Positions 53,388-63,665 of a stretch of DNA of 64,000 nucleotides are shown piece after piece. The notes below the pieces were generated by a model that saw only the letters and a program-made list of their open reading frames with translations, ran no database searches and was not told the DNA's origin. The DNA is taken from the NCBI RefSeq assembly GCF_015694725.1, contig NZ_JADQDQ010000010.1, positions 51,517 through 115,516 on the forward strand, in the 5' to 3' direction. A program made the translations under genes and the position numbers. Numbering within the stretch: position 1 is the first letter of the stretch; every line of letters begins with the position of its first letter. The stretch comes from Hymenobacter jeongseonensis (GTDB lineage Bacteria; Bacteroidota; Bacteroidia; Cytophagales; Hymenobacteraceae).

Positions 53388-54443
53388 ATGGCGATGAAAT
53401 TGCATGAGTTCAAGTTCGAACTCCCCGAAGAACTGGTGGCTCTGCATCCGGCCCGCAACCGCGACGAAAGCCGCCTGATGGTGCTGCACCGCGCAACCGG
53501 CCAAATTGAGCACCGCACCTTCAAGGATATTCTGGATTATTTCGTCGAAGGCGACGTCATGGTGCTGAATGACACCAAGGTATTTCCGGCCCGCCTGTAC
53601 GGCAACAAAGAGAAAACCGGCGCCAAAATCGAAGTTTTCCTGCTGCGCGAACTCAACAAGGAACTCCGCCTGTGGGACGTGCTGGTGGACCCCGCTCGCA
53701 AAATTCGGGTGGGCAACAAGCTGTATTTCGGCGAATCCGATATGGTGGCCGAGGTCATCGACAACACCACCTCGCGCGGCCGCACCATCAAGTTTTTGTT
53801 TGATGGCACCGACGAGGAATTCCGCAAGGCGCTGTACGAGCTGGGCGAAACCCCCATTCCCAAAGAAGTCCTGAACCGCGAAACCGAGCCCGCCGACAAA
53901 GAGCGGTACCAGACCATCTACGCCGAGAACATCGGCGCTGTGGCCGCTCCCTCGGCCGGCCTGCACTTCACCCGCGAGGTGATGAAGCGCATGGAAATCA
54001 AAGGCGTAGAGCCGGCTTTTGTGACCCTGCACGTGGGCTTGGGCACCTTCCGCACCGTGGACGTGGAAGACCTGACCAAGCACAAGATGGACTCGGAGAA
54101 CTTTATCGTGACGGCCCCGGCCTGCGAAATCGTGAACAAGGCCCTCGACGCCAAGAAAAAAGTGTGCGCCGTGGGCACCACCACCATCCGCGCCATGGAG
54201 GCGTCGGTGTCGGCCAATGCCCGCATGAAGCCCACCCAGGGCTGGATTGACCGGTTTATCTTCCCGCCCCACGATTTCAAAATCGCCAACTGCTTGCTCA
54301 CCAACTTCCACATGCCGGAGAGCACGCTCATTATGTTGGCCGCCGCTTTTGCCGGCTACCCCCTGCTGATGGAGGCGTACAAGGAAGCCATCAAAGAGAA
54401 ATATAAGTTTTTCAGCTACGGCGATGCCATGCTGATTCTCTAA
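53388..54443 (+). CDS. queA: S-adenosylmethionine:tRNA ribosyltransferase-isomerase QueA (351 aa)
   Basis: Start at ATG 53388; ATG 53394 is an alternative two codons later. Adds the ribosyl group of SAM to 7-aminomethyl-7-deazaguanine in tRNA to make epoxyqueuosine, the precursor of queuosine. Family motifs: FELPEELVALHPARNRDESR at the N-terminus, DVMVLNDTKVFPARL, APSAGLHFTREV and VTLHVGLGTFRTVDVEDL, PTQGWIDRFIFPP, and TNFHMPESTLIMLAAAFAGY. Length is normal for the family. No other queuosine gene is nearby. A strong terminator follows. Confidence 0.97.
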   Translation: MAMKLHEFKFELPEELVALHPARNRDESRLMVLHRATGQIEHRTFKDILDYFVEGDVMVLNDTKVFPARLYGNKEKTGAKIEVFLLRELNKELRLWDVLVDPARKIRVGNKLYFGESDMVAEVIDNTTSRGRTIKFLFDGTDEEFRKALYELGETPIPKEVLNRETEPADKERYQTIYAENIGAVAAPSAGLHFTREVMKRMEIKGVEPAFVTLHVGLGTFRTVDVEDLTKHKMDSENFIVTAPACEIVNKALDAKKKVCAVGTTTIRAMEASVSANARMKPTQGWIDRFIFPPHDFKIANCLLTNFHMPESTLIMLAAAFAGYPLLMEAYKEAIKEKYKFFSYGDAMLIL

Positions 54444-54451
54444 GAATTGAC

Positions 54452-54500
54452 AAAGCACGAAAGCCCGGTTGCCAATGCGGCAGCCGGGCTTTCGTGCTTT
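54452..54500 (+). terminator. Terminator of queA
   Basis: A 17-bp perfect stem (54452-54468 with 54484-54500), with extra pairing inside the loop (TGCC/GGCA), then TTTT-rich sequence. It starts 9 bp after the stop. Confidence 0.9.
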
Positions 54501-54551
54501 TTGGGCTGGTTCGTCGCGCTTGCTTCGATGGGAGCCTGATACTTTTATACC

Positions 54552-55268
54552 ATGTTGTCTTCTCAGAATCGTTCCGTAGCGCCATCGTCCCATCATCCCC
54601 AGCGCTTCGCGGTGCTGGTGGCAGGCGGCAATGGCAGCCGCATGGCGGCCGACCGTCCCAAACAGTTCCTGCTGTTGCGCGGCGAACCCGTGCTGCTCCA
54701 CACGCTGCGCCGCTTTGCCGAACCCGCGCTGAACGTGGCGGAAATAGTGGTGGTACTGCCCGCCGACCAATTAGGCACCTGGGCAGCCCTGTGCGAACAG
54801 CACCACGTGAGCATTCCGCACACGCTGGTGGCGGGCGGCGCCAGCCGCTGGGCTTCGGTGAAAGCCGGCTTGGCGGCGTTGAACAACCACCAGGAAGGCC
54901 TGGTGGCCGTGCACGACGGCGTGCGGCCGCTGGTGTCGCGCCTAGTGGTGGAGCGCACTTACGTGGCGGCAGCCACGCACGCGGCGGCGGCAGCGGCCGT
55001 TATGCCCAAAGACTCGGTGCGGCTGGTGTCGCAGCACGGCTCTTCGGCGCAGAACCGGAGCCGCCTGCGCCTCATGCAAACGCCTCAGACTTTTGAAATT
55101 GACTTGCTGCGCCGCGCCTACGCTATGCCCGAGCTGGCCTCCTTCACCGACGACGCCACGGTGGTGGACGATTTGTGCCGGGTGCAGTTGGTGGACGGCG
55201 ACTACCGAAACATAAAAATCACTACCCCGGAAGACCTGATGGTGGCGGAAGCTCTGCTGGCGCAGTAG
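54552..55268 (+). CDS. ispD: 2-C-methyl-D-erythritol 4-phosphate cytidylyltransferase IspD (238 aa)
   Basis: ATG 54552. Transfers CMP to MEP in the non-mevalonate isoprenoid pathway. The nucleotide-binding motif is VLVAGGNGSRMAADRPKQFL; further motifs are AVHDGVRPLVS, MQTPQTFEIDLLRRAY, FTDDATVVDDL and NIKITTPEDL, all typical. The protein carries about 15 extra residues (Ser/His-rich) before the core. The gene is separated from queA by the terminator, and the next gene starts 91 bp downstream, possibly in the same transcript. Other MEP genes are not in the window. Confidence 0.95.
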   Translation: MLSSQNRSVAPSSHHPQRFAVLVAGGNGSRMAADRPKQFLLLRGEPVLLHTLRRFAEPALNVAEIVVVLPADQLGTWAALCEQHHVSIPHTLVAGGASRWASVKAGLAALNNHQEGLVAVHDGVRPLVSRLVVERTYVAAATHAAAAAAVMPKDSVRLVSQHGSSAQNRSRLRLMQTPQTFEIDLLRRAYAMPELASFTDDATVVDDLCRVQLVDGDYRNIKITTPEDLMVAEALLAQ

Positions 55269-55359
55269 CGCATGCGTGAGCTTGTGCGTTCTTTGTGAAA
55301 CTCCTTTCACTTCTGTTTTACCACACCCGACACGGGCTCCAACCCGTGCTTCCCCCCTC

Positions 55360-56145
55360 ATGGAATATACCAGCCTGCTCTACGACGTGCGCCCCGATGG
55401 CGTGGCCACCATCACCCTGAATCGTCCGGATGTCTTCAATGCCTTCAACGACCCGCTGAGCTACGAGCTACAGGACGCCCTGAAGCAAGTGGCGCGCGAT
55501 GCCGCGGTGCGCGTGGTGGTGCTCACCGGCGCGGGCCGGGCTTTCTGCTCCGGTCAGGACTTGAAGGCGGCGCAGGGCGCTGAGAAACGCTCTTTCTACG
55601 ATTCGCTGCACAAGCGCTACAACCCCATCATTCGGGCCATGCGGGCGCTGCCTAAGCCTATTATTGGCCGCATCAACGGCGTGGCGGCGGGCGCGGGCTG
55701 CTCGCTGGCGCTGGCCTGCGATGCGCTGGTGGCCAGCACCGAAGCTTCTTTGATTGAGGTATTCATCAACATTGGCTTGGTGCCGGATTCGGGGTCTTCG
55801 TGGTTCTTGCCTCGGTTGGTGGGCACGCTCAAAGCCTTCGAACTGTGCAGCCTCGGCTCCAAAGTACCCGCCGAAGAAGCGTTGCGCCTCGGCTTGGTGA
55901 ATCAGGTAGTGGCCCCAGAGCAATTGGACGAAGCCACTTATGCCCTGGCTGCCCGCTACGCGGCCTCGCCCACCAAATCCATTGGCCTGCTTAAGCAAAT
56001 GCTGAACAAAGCCGGCGCGGCCACGCTCGACGAGATGTTGGACTACGAAGCCCACTGCCAGCAAATTGCCGGGGAAACCGAGGATTATGCGGAAGGAGTG
56101 AAAGCATTCAGCGAGAAGCGCAAGCCTGTTTTCAAAGGTGCTTAG
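55360..56145 (+). CDS. Enoyl-CoA hydratase/isomerase, PaaG-like (261 aa)
   Basis: Start at ATG 55360 (MEYTSLLYDVRPDGVATITL); the frame is open upstream to 55276, but that part looks non-coding. Crotonase-fold motifs: LNRPDVFNAFND, the CoA/oxyanion loop AFCSGQDLKAAQG, the second oxyanion segment GVAAGAGCSLALACD and INIGLVPDSGSSWFLPRLVG. The Asp in VPDSG fits PaaG-type ring 1,2-epoxyphenylacetyl-CoA isomerases better than classical hydratases with a Glu pair, but no other phenylacetate gene is nearby. A hairpin CACGGG-N6-CCCGTG sits in the leader (55331-55348). Confidence 0.88.
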   Translation: MEYTSLLYDVRPDGVATITLNRPDVFNAFNDPLSYELQDALKQVARDAAVRVVVLTGAGRAFCSGQDLKAAQGAEKRSFYDSLHKRYNPIIRAMRALPKPIIGRINGVAAGAGCSLALACDALVASTEASLIEVFINIGLVPDSGSSWFLPRLVGTLKAFELCSLGSKVPAEEALRLGLVNQVVAPEQLDEATYALAARYAASPTKSIGLLKQMLNKAGAATLDEMLDYEAHCQQIAGETEDYAEGVKAFSEKRKPVFKGA

Positions 56146-56208
56146 CATTCGCTACCACATTTTGCTACGCTGCTTAAGCAGTGCTTTCAACGCAGCGGTA
56201 TTACCATA

Positions 56209-56250
56209 GAAAAGAAAGGCCCTCTCGTAAACGAGAGGGCCTTTCTTTTC
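56209..56250. terminator. Bidirectional terminator with 20-bp perfect stem
   Basis: Positions 56209-56228 pair exactly with 56231-56250 across a 2-nt loop. It lies between the convergent enoyl-CoA hydratase and lipoprotein genes. Confidence 0.92.
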
Positions 56251-56265
56251 TGCAGCAGAGGCAAA

Positions 56266-57123
56266 CTAGCGCAGGGTGATGGTGCGCGTGCGTTTGCCAT
56301 TGATGGTGACCGAAGCAATATTATCGCACACGCCGGCGCCCGTGGGGTCGTAGTTCAGCAGCAGGCTGTTGCCCTTAGAGTTTTCGATTTTGACGGTGCC
56401 CGCCACGAAATGCCGGAAGCAGCCCACAGTGAAGCGCTTGATAAGCGGCTGGCCAATGGTGGCCGTGTATTCCACGCCCCGGCGGTTGGTGCCGCTGGTG
56501 GCACCGGTGATGCTGTATTCGTCGTCGGCCAACTGGGGCGTGCCGAAACCCGCCGTGCGGGTAAATACTCGGTTGGCCGTCCAAGAATGCGTGCCGCCGT
56601 TATTGGCCAGAATGATGCTGGCACTGGGCACATTTACACTAAAGGAGCCACTGCCCAGGTCCGTAAAAATGCGGGTGGCAGTGTGCTGGTTGTCGTTCAC
56701 AAAATACTCAACGCGGGTGACGATGGCCTCGGAATGCCGACGCAGGTTCGGGCCGGTGAAAACGACCACGATTTTGCCACGGCGGTAGCGCCCGTCGGGG
56801 CACAGGCAATTGGTGGGGCCAAAGTCGATGACTAGAGTGCGGGTTTCGGCGGTGTAGGTGCGCGTGGCGCAAGTGCCCAGCAGGCGGCCCAGTTCGGCGG
56901 AGCCGGCCACAGCGGGGCTGCCGGTCACGGCTTCGTCTTGGGGGGCGGCAGCCGTGAGCAGGTCGCTGCTTAGCGCGGTTTCTTCGTCGCCGCTGCCGTG
57001 GTCTTCGGCCGAAACGACATCATCGGGCGCAACTTGGTCGGCGTCACGTTGGCAACTGCTGGTGAGCAGCAACCCGCTGGCGAGGCTGGCAAAAGCGAGG
57101 ACGCGAAGAGAAATAGTACGCAT
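56266..57123 (-). CDS. Predicted lipoprotein of unknown function (285 aa)
   Basis: ATG 57123 gives a lipoprotein signal: hydrophobic helix then LLLTSSC with Cys24. An acidic, Ser/Ala-rich linker follows (about 25-80). The mature domain (about 85-285) is beta-rich with conserved-looking Cys residues in LLGTCATRTY and GPTNCLCPDGRYRRGKIVVV, and a further pair (VGCFRHF, AGVCDNI) near the C-terminus, which could form disulfides. It resembles a group of uncharacterised Bacteroidota lipoproteins, but I cannot name a family. Probably exposed at the outer membrane. Divergent from the DUF4142 gene at 57300. Confidence 0.7.
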   Translation of the reverse strand: MRTISLRVLAFASLASGLLLTSSCQRDADQVAPDDVVSAEDHGSGDEETALSSDLLTAAAPQDEAVTGSPAVAGSAELGRLLGTCATRTYTAETRTLVIDFGPTNCLCPDGRYRRGKIVVVFTGPNLRRHSEAIVTRVEYFVNDNQHTATRIFTDLGSGSFSVNVPSASIILANNGGTHSWTANRVFTRTAGFGTPQLADDEYSITGATSGTNRRGVEYTATIGQPLIKRFTVGCFRHFVAGTVKIENSKGNSLLLNYDPTGAGVCDNIASVTINGKRTRTITLR

Positions 57124-57179
57124 AATGAACGGTGAAAAAAGGGTGAAATGAACAGTGTTTGTGGCCGGTTGGAAGCGAG

Positions 57180-57210
57180 CAAACCGTATGGGTTTAAAGC
57201 ACCTGCCAAA
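57180..57210 (-). promoter_or_regulatory. Possible promoter of the 285-residue lipoprotein
   Basis: On the minus strand TTTGG (57210-57206), 17-18 bp, then TACGGTTTG, a -7-like box with one extra base relative to TAnnTTTG, about 57 bp upstream of ATG 57123. Confidence 0.3.
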
Positions 57211-57252
57211 AATATTCAACCAGCCCGTCAGGAACCCGGCTCCGGCCCCGTC

Positions 57253-57272
57253 GTATAGCGTGACAACTATAC
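57253..57272. promoter_or_regulatory. Inverted repeat GTATAG-N8-CTATAC between divergent lipoprotein genes
   Basis: A 6-bp perfect inverted repeat with an 8-bp spacer, 28 bp before the DUF4142 start and inside the shared upstream region. An operator is possible; it may also be chance. Confidence 0.25.
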
Positions 57273-57299
57273 CTCAGCCCTTTCACCAATCCATTTTTT

Positions 57300-57911
57300 A
57301 TGTTCCTTTTCCAGTTGCCTTCCGTCGCTGTGCGCCCGTTAATTTTTCGGTTAGCCGTGGCGCTGCCGCTGCTCTCGGCGTGTTCATCGGGCGGCAGTGG
57401 TAACGATGCCGTGGACGCGGCCAACGCGGAAAATCGGGATAAAATCAGTGCGGCCGATGTTACCGAAAAGCAGGAGGACGATGCTGACTTCCTGGTGAAA
57501 GCCACCAGCAACGCCCTGCTGGCCGTGGAATTGGGCAAGCTGGCACAGGCCCGAGCCACCACTCCCACCGTGCGCGCCTACGGCACCCGCTTAGTGCAGC
57601 ACCGGCTGGGGCTGCTCAGTGCCCTGCGCACGTTGGCCGCCGCCAAGCAGCTAACCATCCCCCCGGCCCTCGGCGGCGACGAGCAGGCGGCCTACCACGA
57701 GGTGAGCACCGCCACCGGCTCGCAGTTAGACAAGAGCCTGATGAAGCTCATCGTCAAAGTTCAGGGGCAGGATGAGGACGCCTTCGACGACATGAAAGAC
57801 GATGCGTACGATGGCGACATTCGGGGATTTGCGGCCAAATACCACCCTCCCGTGCAGGAGGAGCTAGCCGGCGCCGAAGAAGTAGCCGATGCCATCGAAG
57901 ACCTGCCGTAG
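57300..57911 (+). CDS. DUF4142 lipoprotein (203 aa)
   Basis: ATG 57300. Lipoprotein signal with LPLLSAC (Cys28), an Asn/Asp/Gly linker, then a DUF4142 four-helix domain: DADFLVKATSNALLAVELGK, RAYGTRLVQHRLGLLSAL, and a final acidic helix pair. DUF4142 is a ferritin-like helical bundle of the envelope with no proven function, often linked to stress. Here the usual His-rich pattern is partly replaced by Asp/Glu. A second DUF4142 lipoprotein follows at 58241. Confidence 0.82.
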   Translation: MFLFQLPSVAVRPLIFRLAVALPLLSACSSGGSGNDAVDAANAENRDKISAADVTEKQEDDADFLVKATSNALLAVELGKLAQARATTPTVRAYGTRLVQHRLGLLSALRTLAAAKQLTIPPALGGDEQAAYHEVSTATGSQLDKSLMKLIVKVQGQDEDAFDDMKDDAYDGDIRGFAAKYHPPVQEELAGAEEVADAIEDLP

Positions 57912-58240
57912 CGCAGCGGGCATCCTTGCTGGTGTTGTCGTGGCATTGCCGCTGGAGAAAAGTCTGCGGCTTGTTGAGTCCCAGCATATGCGTAGTGACG
58001 CACCTTGCAGCCACCAACTCAAAAGCTGTATTTCGGCTATTACCTGGGTTGCCACTAACTGCTAACCATGTTGGTAATCAACCGTTCCGCTTATACATTT
58101 TTGAATAATAAAATACAGCAAAGTACGTAACATCTTGCCCTTGCCTGGCCGTAGTATTGGTACTACCAGCGGCTTGGCCTGTGGCAAAGCCGGTGTGTGG
58201 TGATGGTTTTTTCAATCCTTTCCCACAAACTCATTCCTTT
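57912..58240. other. Intergenic region between the two DUF4142 genes
   Basis: No gene supported. A short AT-rich patch lies at about 58080-58125. The last 84 bp are open in frame with the next gene but lack a signal peptide and look non-coding. No full promoter or terminator was recognised. Confidence 0.4.
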
Positions 58241-58930
58241 ATGAAACGTGCTTTCTTTCCCTTGGTGGCAACTGGCCTGCTGGCTCTGGCCTCCTGCGGC
58301 GACGCCAATAAATCTACTTCTGCCGAGGGCGGCAACGCCAGCGACAACACCATGACAAGTTCGGCCACCGGCGGCGATACGGTGTCGACAACCATGCCCG
58401 CAGGCGCTGAAAACCCCGAGAATCAACCGCAAAACGCTGGTTCTGCCAAAGGAATCGCCGGCATGGCCAAAGGCGACCCTAATGGTCCGACCGCGCCCCA
58501 CAAAGACGACGCGGAGTTCATGAAATCGGCGGCGCATAGCGACCAAAACGAGATTCAGCAAAGCAAAATGGCCTTGGCCAAAGGAGTGACCGGCATGGCG
58601 CGCGACATGGCCAACAAAATGATTGCTGACCACACCAAATCGACCGCGGAGTTGAAGGTCATTGCCGCCAAAAAAGGCGTAACCCTGCCCACCGACATGG
58701 ACGCCGAGCACAAGGCCATGGCCCCTGCCATGCAAAAGCTTTCGGGCAAAGAGTTCGAGCAGAAATACATGGCCCAGATGCTGGCCGACCACCAAAAGAC
58801 GGCCAACACCATGCGCGCCCACGAGCAAATGACCAAAGACGCCGACCTTAAAGCTTTCATCAGCAAAACGGTGCCGGTAGTAGAGCAACACCTGAGCATG
58901 GCCCAGCAAAACAACAACATGAAAATGTAG
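58241..58930 (+). CDS. DUF4142 lipoprotein, His/Met-rich (229 aa)
   Basis: ATG 58241 (MKRAFFPLVATGLLALASCG, lipobox Cys19). A low-complexity Ser/Gly/Asn linker (about 20-85) precedes a DUF4142 domain: KDDAEFMKSAAHSDQNEIQQ, ANKMIADHTKSTAELKVI, MAQMLADHQKTANTMRAHEQ. His and Glu positions repeat as in ferritin-like bundles, so metal binding is possible but unproven. It is clearly different in sequence from the DUF4142 protein at 57300 (a distant paralog). It ends in a very strong terminator. Confidence 0.87.
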   Translation: MKRAFFPLVATGLLALASCGDANKSTSAEGGNASDNTMTSSATGGDTVSTTMPAGAENPENQPQNAGSAKGIAGMAKGDPNGPTAPHKDDAEFMKSAAHSDQNEIQQSKMALAKGVTGMARDMANKMIADHTKSTAELKVIAAKKGVTLPTDMDAEHKAMAPAMQKLSGKEFEQKYMAQMLADHQKTANTMRAHEQMTKDADLKAFISKTVPVVEQHLSMAQQNNNMKM

Positions 58931-58971
58931 TCGGACTGGCTGCTCATTAGCAGCCACGCCGCCGTGCCGGA

Positions 58972-59029
58972 AGTGCCACACCAAAAAAGCCTCTGCAACT
59001 AATTGCAGAGGCTTTTTTGGTGTGGCACT
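58972..59029. terminator. Bidirectional terminator with 27-bp perfect stem
   Basis: 58972-58998 and 59003-59029 are exact reverse complements with a 4-nt loop; A and T tracts lie inside the arms. Between the convergent DUF4142 and 136-residue protein genes. Confidence 0.93.
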
Positions 59030-59053
59030 AATACAATTATTGGATTCGGCGTC

Positions 59054-59464
59054 TTACTTGGCAATGGGCGCAGCAGTCCACTTAAGCTTGTAAGTATCGC
59101 AGCCCAAACCGGTGATGTTCATGCGAAAAGTACCCGCCGCAGCGGTTTTACCAGTAAAGTTGCCCTGCAACTCAAAGCGCCACGAGCCGCCTGTGGGTGG
59201 GTCAAGTACCACGCCACTCACTTTGCCTTTTACGATGTTGAACTTGTCTTTCGGGCCCACTACCTGCCGCTCAAGTCGGCCACTGCACCTCCAATAACCA
59301 TCAAAGGTTAGCTCAGAAAGGGTTTTACCATCGGGCGACACCACAAAAGTGATTTTGTCGCCCTTCATGCCGTTGCTGACGGTGCCCGTCCAGCGAGTGC
59401 TCTTGGGAGGAGCCGTAGCGATGGCACCGATGAGCAAAGAGGAGAAGAGTATGGATTTGAGCAT
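59054..59464 (-). CDS. Small secreted protein of unknown function (136 aa)
   Basis: ATG 59464 with a short signal peptide (MLKSILFSSLLIGAIATAPP). The mature part is beta-rich with two Cys (YWRCSG and LGCDTY) that may form a disulfide, and segments KITFVVSPDGKTLSELTFDG and SWRFELQGNFTGKTAAAGTF, suggesting a single beta-sandwich or lipocalin-like fold. I do not recognise a named family. Probably periplasmic or secreted. Separated from uvrA by a small terminator. Confidence 0.65.
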   Translation of the reverse strand: MLKSILFSSLLIGAIATAPPKSTRWTGTVSNGMKGDKITFVVSPDGKTLSELTFDGYWRCSGRLERQVVGPKDKFNIVKGKVSGVVLDPPTGGSWRFELQGNFTGKTAAAGTFRMNITGLGCDTYKLKWTAAPIAK

Positions 59465-59526
59465 AAAAGAAAGGTGGGAAAAAGAGCGGCGAAGCTAGCA
59501 GTATTCTAACCTCCCACCAACAAAAA

Positions 59527-59566
59527 CACCGCCCGAAACCCACTGATAGCTGGATTCCGGGCGGTG
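59527..59566 (-). terminator. Terminator of uvrA
   Basis: CACCGCCCG (59527-59535) pairs with CGGGCGGTG (59558-59566), 37 bp beyond the uvrA stop. There is no strong T tract. Confidence 0.55.
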
Positions 59567-59602
59567 CAGATTAACAATCAACAAATTGACTATCCCAAGT
59601 AT

Positions 59603-62650
<3,048 letters not shown>

Positions 62651-62674
62651 TCAGAAACGCAGCGAATAAGTGCG

Positions 62675-62682
62675 CAAAGGTA
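62675..62682 (-). promoter_or_regulatory. Promoter -7 box (TACCTTTG) of uvrA
   Basis: On the minus strand TACCTTTG, a full match to TAnnTTTG, about 25 bp before ATG 62650. No proper -33 TTG is seen, and no LexA-like box was recognised. Confidence 0.5.
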
Positions 62683-62853
62683 CGAGAAAGAGAACCCGAA
62701 GGCTAATGGGAAAGCACAATTTGCCACTCGCATTAGCCAATTGCAATAAGCTCGGTGGTTGGTAACAGCAATAGCTTCCCGTTTGTGCCCGTAGATAAAA
62801 TTGAGCTGCCAAAACCCGTACGCTAGCAGCGGCGTACCAAGCCCGCGCCTAGC

Positions 62854-62869
62854 TTGGCACTGTCCTTGC
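62854..62869 (+). promoter_or_regulatory. Sigma-54 (RpoN) promoter of the 167-residue secreted protein
   Basis: TTGGCAC-TGTCC-TTGC matches the sigma-54 consensus (TGGCAC-N5-TTGC), with GG and GC separated by exactly 10 bp. Transcription would start near 62881, 29 bp before ATG 62910. The same site recurs before the paralog. An inverted repeat GTACGC-N8-GCGTAC (about 62818-62837) lies upstream and could be an activator site. TTGGCA/TGCCAA is also a partial palindrome, so a repressor site is an alternative reading. Confidence 0.65.
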
Positions 62870-62909
62870 CAAGGCCAAGCATTCCCTCTCGCTTTTTTAG
62901 CAAACCCTT

Positions 62910-63413
62910 ATGAACCATCTCCTCAAGCCCTTGCGCGCAGCCCTCTTTGGCTTATTTGCGCTGGCCGCTGCCCCCGCAGCTCACGCCCAGATTAACATCA
63001 ACATCAACCCGCCGAGCTGGGGTCCGGCCGTGCCCCAGGGCCAGCAGTATTACTACATTCCCGAAACCAATGGTTTCTACGACGTGCCGGCCCGGCAGTA
63101 CGTGGTGCAACGCGACGGCCGCTGGATTCGAACCAGCACACTTTCGGGCTATAACACCAGCAATTTCCACCCCGTGGTAGTGGACTACGTGGGCTCCAAA
63201 CCCTGGTCGCGCTACGATGAGTACCGCCGGAAGTACCCCCGCGGCGGCAACCCCAGCAACGGCGCCCTGCCTCCCGGCCAAGCTAAAAAGCAAGGCTACC
63301 GCGCCAACCCCAGCAACGGTGGCTTGCCTCCCGGACAAGCCAAGAAAATGGGTAACCACGGCTACAACAATGGCCCCGGCAAAAGCAACGGAAACGGCAA
63401 AGGCAAGAAATAA
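62910..63413 (+). CDS. Small secreted basic protein with PPGQAKK repeats (167 aa)
   Basis: ATG 62910 with a signal peptide (MNHLLKPLRAALFGLFALAA...AHAQ). The mature domain (about 28-107) has SWGPAVPQGQQYYYIPE, GFYDVPARQYVVQRDGRWIR and NFHPVVVDYVGSKPWSRYDE. The C-terminus is a low-complexity basic tail with two NPSNGxLPPGQAKK repeats and a Gly/Asn/Lys end. Proteins with PPGQAKK repeats and an aromatic beta domain are known in several phyla without a settled role (some are annotated RcnB-like). It is a paralog of the next gene, with 250 bp between them. Preceded by a sigma-54-type promoter. Confidence 0.8.
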   Translation: MNHLLKPLRAALFGLFALAAAPAAHAQINININPPSWGPAVPQGQQYYYIPETNGFYDVPARQYVVQRDGRWIRTSTLSGYNTSNFHPVVVDYVGSKPWSRYDEYRRKYPRGGNPSNGALPPGQAKKQGYRANPSNGGLPPGQAKKMGNHGYNNGPGKSNGNGKGKK

Positions 63414-63436
63414 GCCGTTGCTGCCAACCACTTTTC

Positions 63437-63470
63437 AAGACCTGTCCCTCGCCCGGGCAGGTCTTTTTTT
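63437..63470 (+). terminator. Rho-independent terminator of the 167-residue protein gene
   Basis: AAGACCTG (63437-63444) pairs with CAGGTCTT (63458-63465), followed by a T run. The rest of 63471-63617 is AT-rich without a gene. Confidence 0.85.
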
Positions 63471-63617
63471 ATGGATTAAACCTAATAGAAGAATTTGAAA
63501 GTTTTACTCTATCATTTTTTTATTATTCTTTACTTATGTGCTTTATAGTGTAGTAGCAGTTATAATCACACATCAGAACATGTAGCCCAGCAGTAGCGTA
63601 CCAGGCCCAAGTTTAGC

Positions 63618-63633
63618 TTGGCACTGTCCTTGC
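63618..63633 (+). promoter_or_regulatory. Sigma-54 (RpoN) promoter of the second secreted paralog
   Basis: TTGGCAC-TGTCC-TTGC, identical to 62854-62869, with GG-N10-GC spacing. The predicted start near 63645 is 21 bp before ATG 63666. The ~25 bp upstream of it are also similar to the first copy (GCGTACCA...TTAGC). Confidence 0.65.
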
Positions 63634-63665
63634 CAATGCTAATTATTATCTTTTGATTTCCCTTT

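Noticed and set aside
59465..59515. GG-N10-GC spacing upstream of the 136-residue protein
   Set aside because: Only the GG and GC fit; the rest of the -24 and -12 elements does not match.
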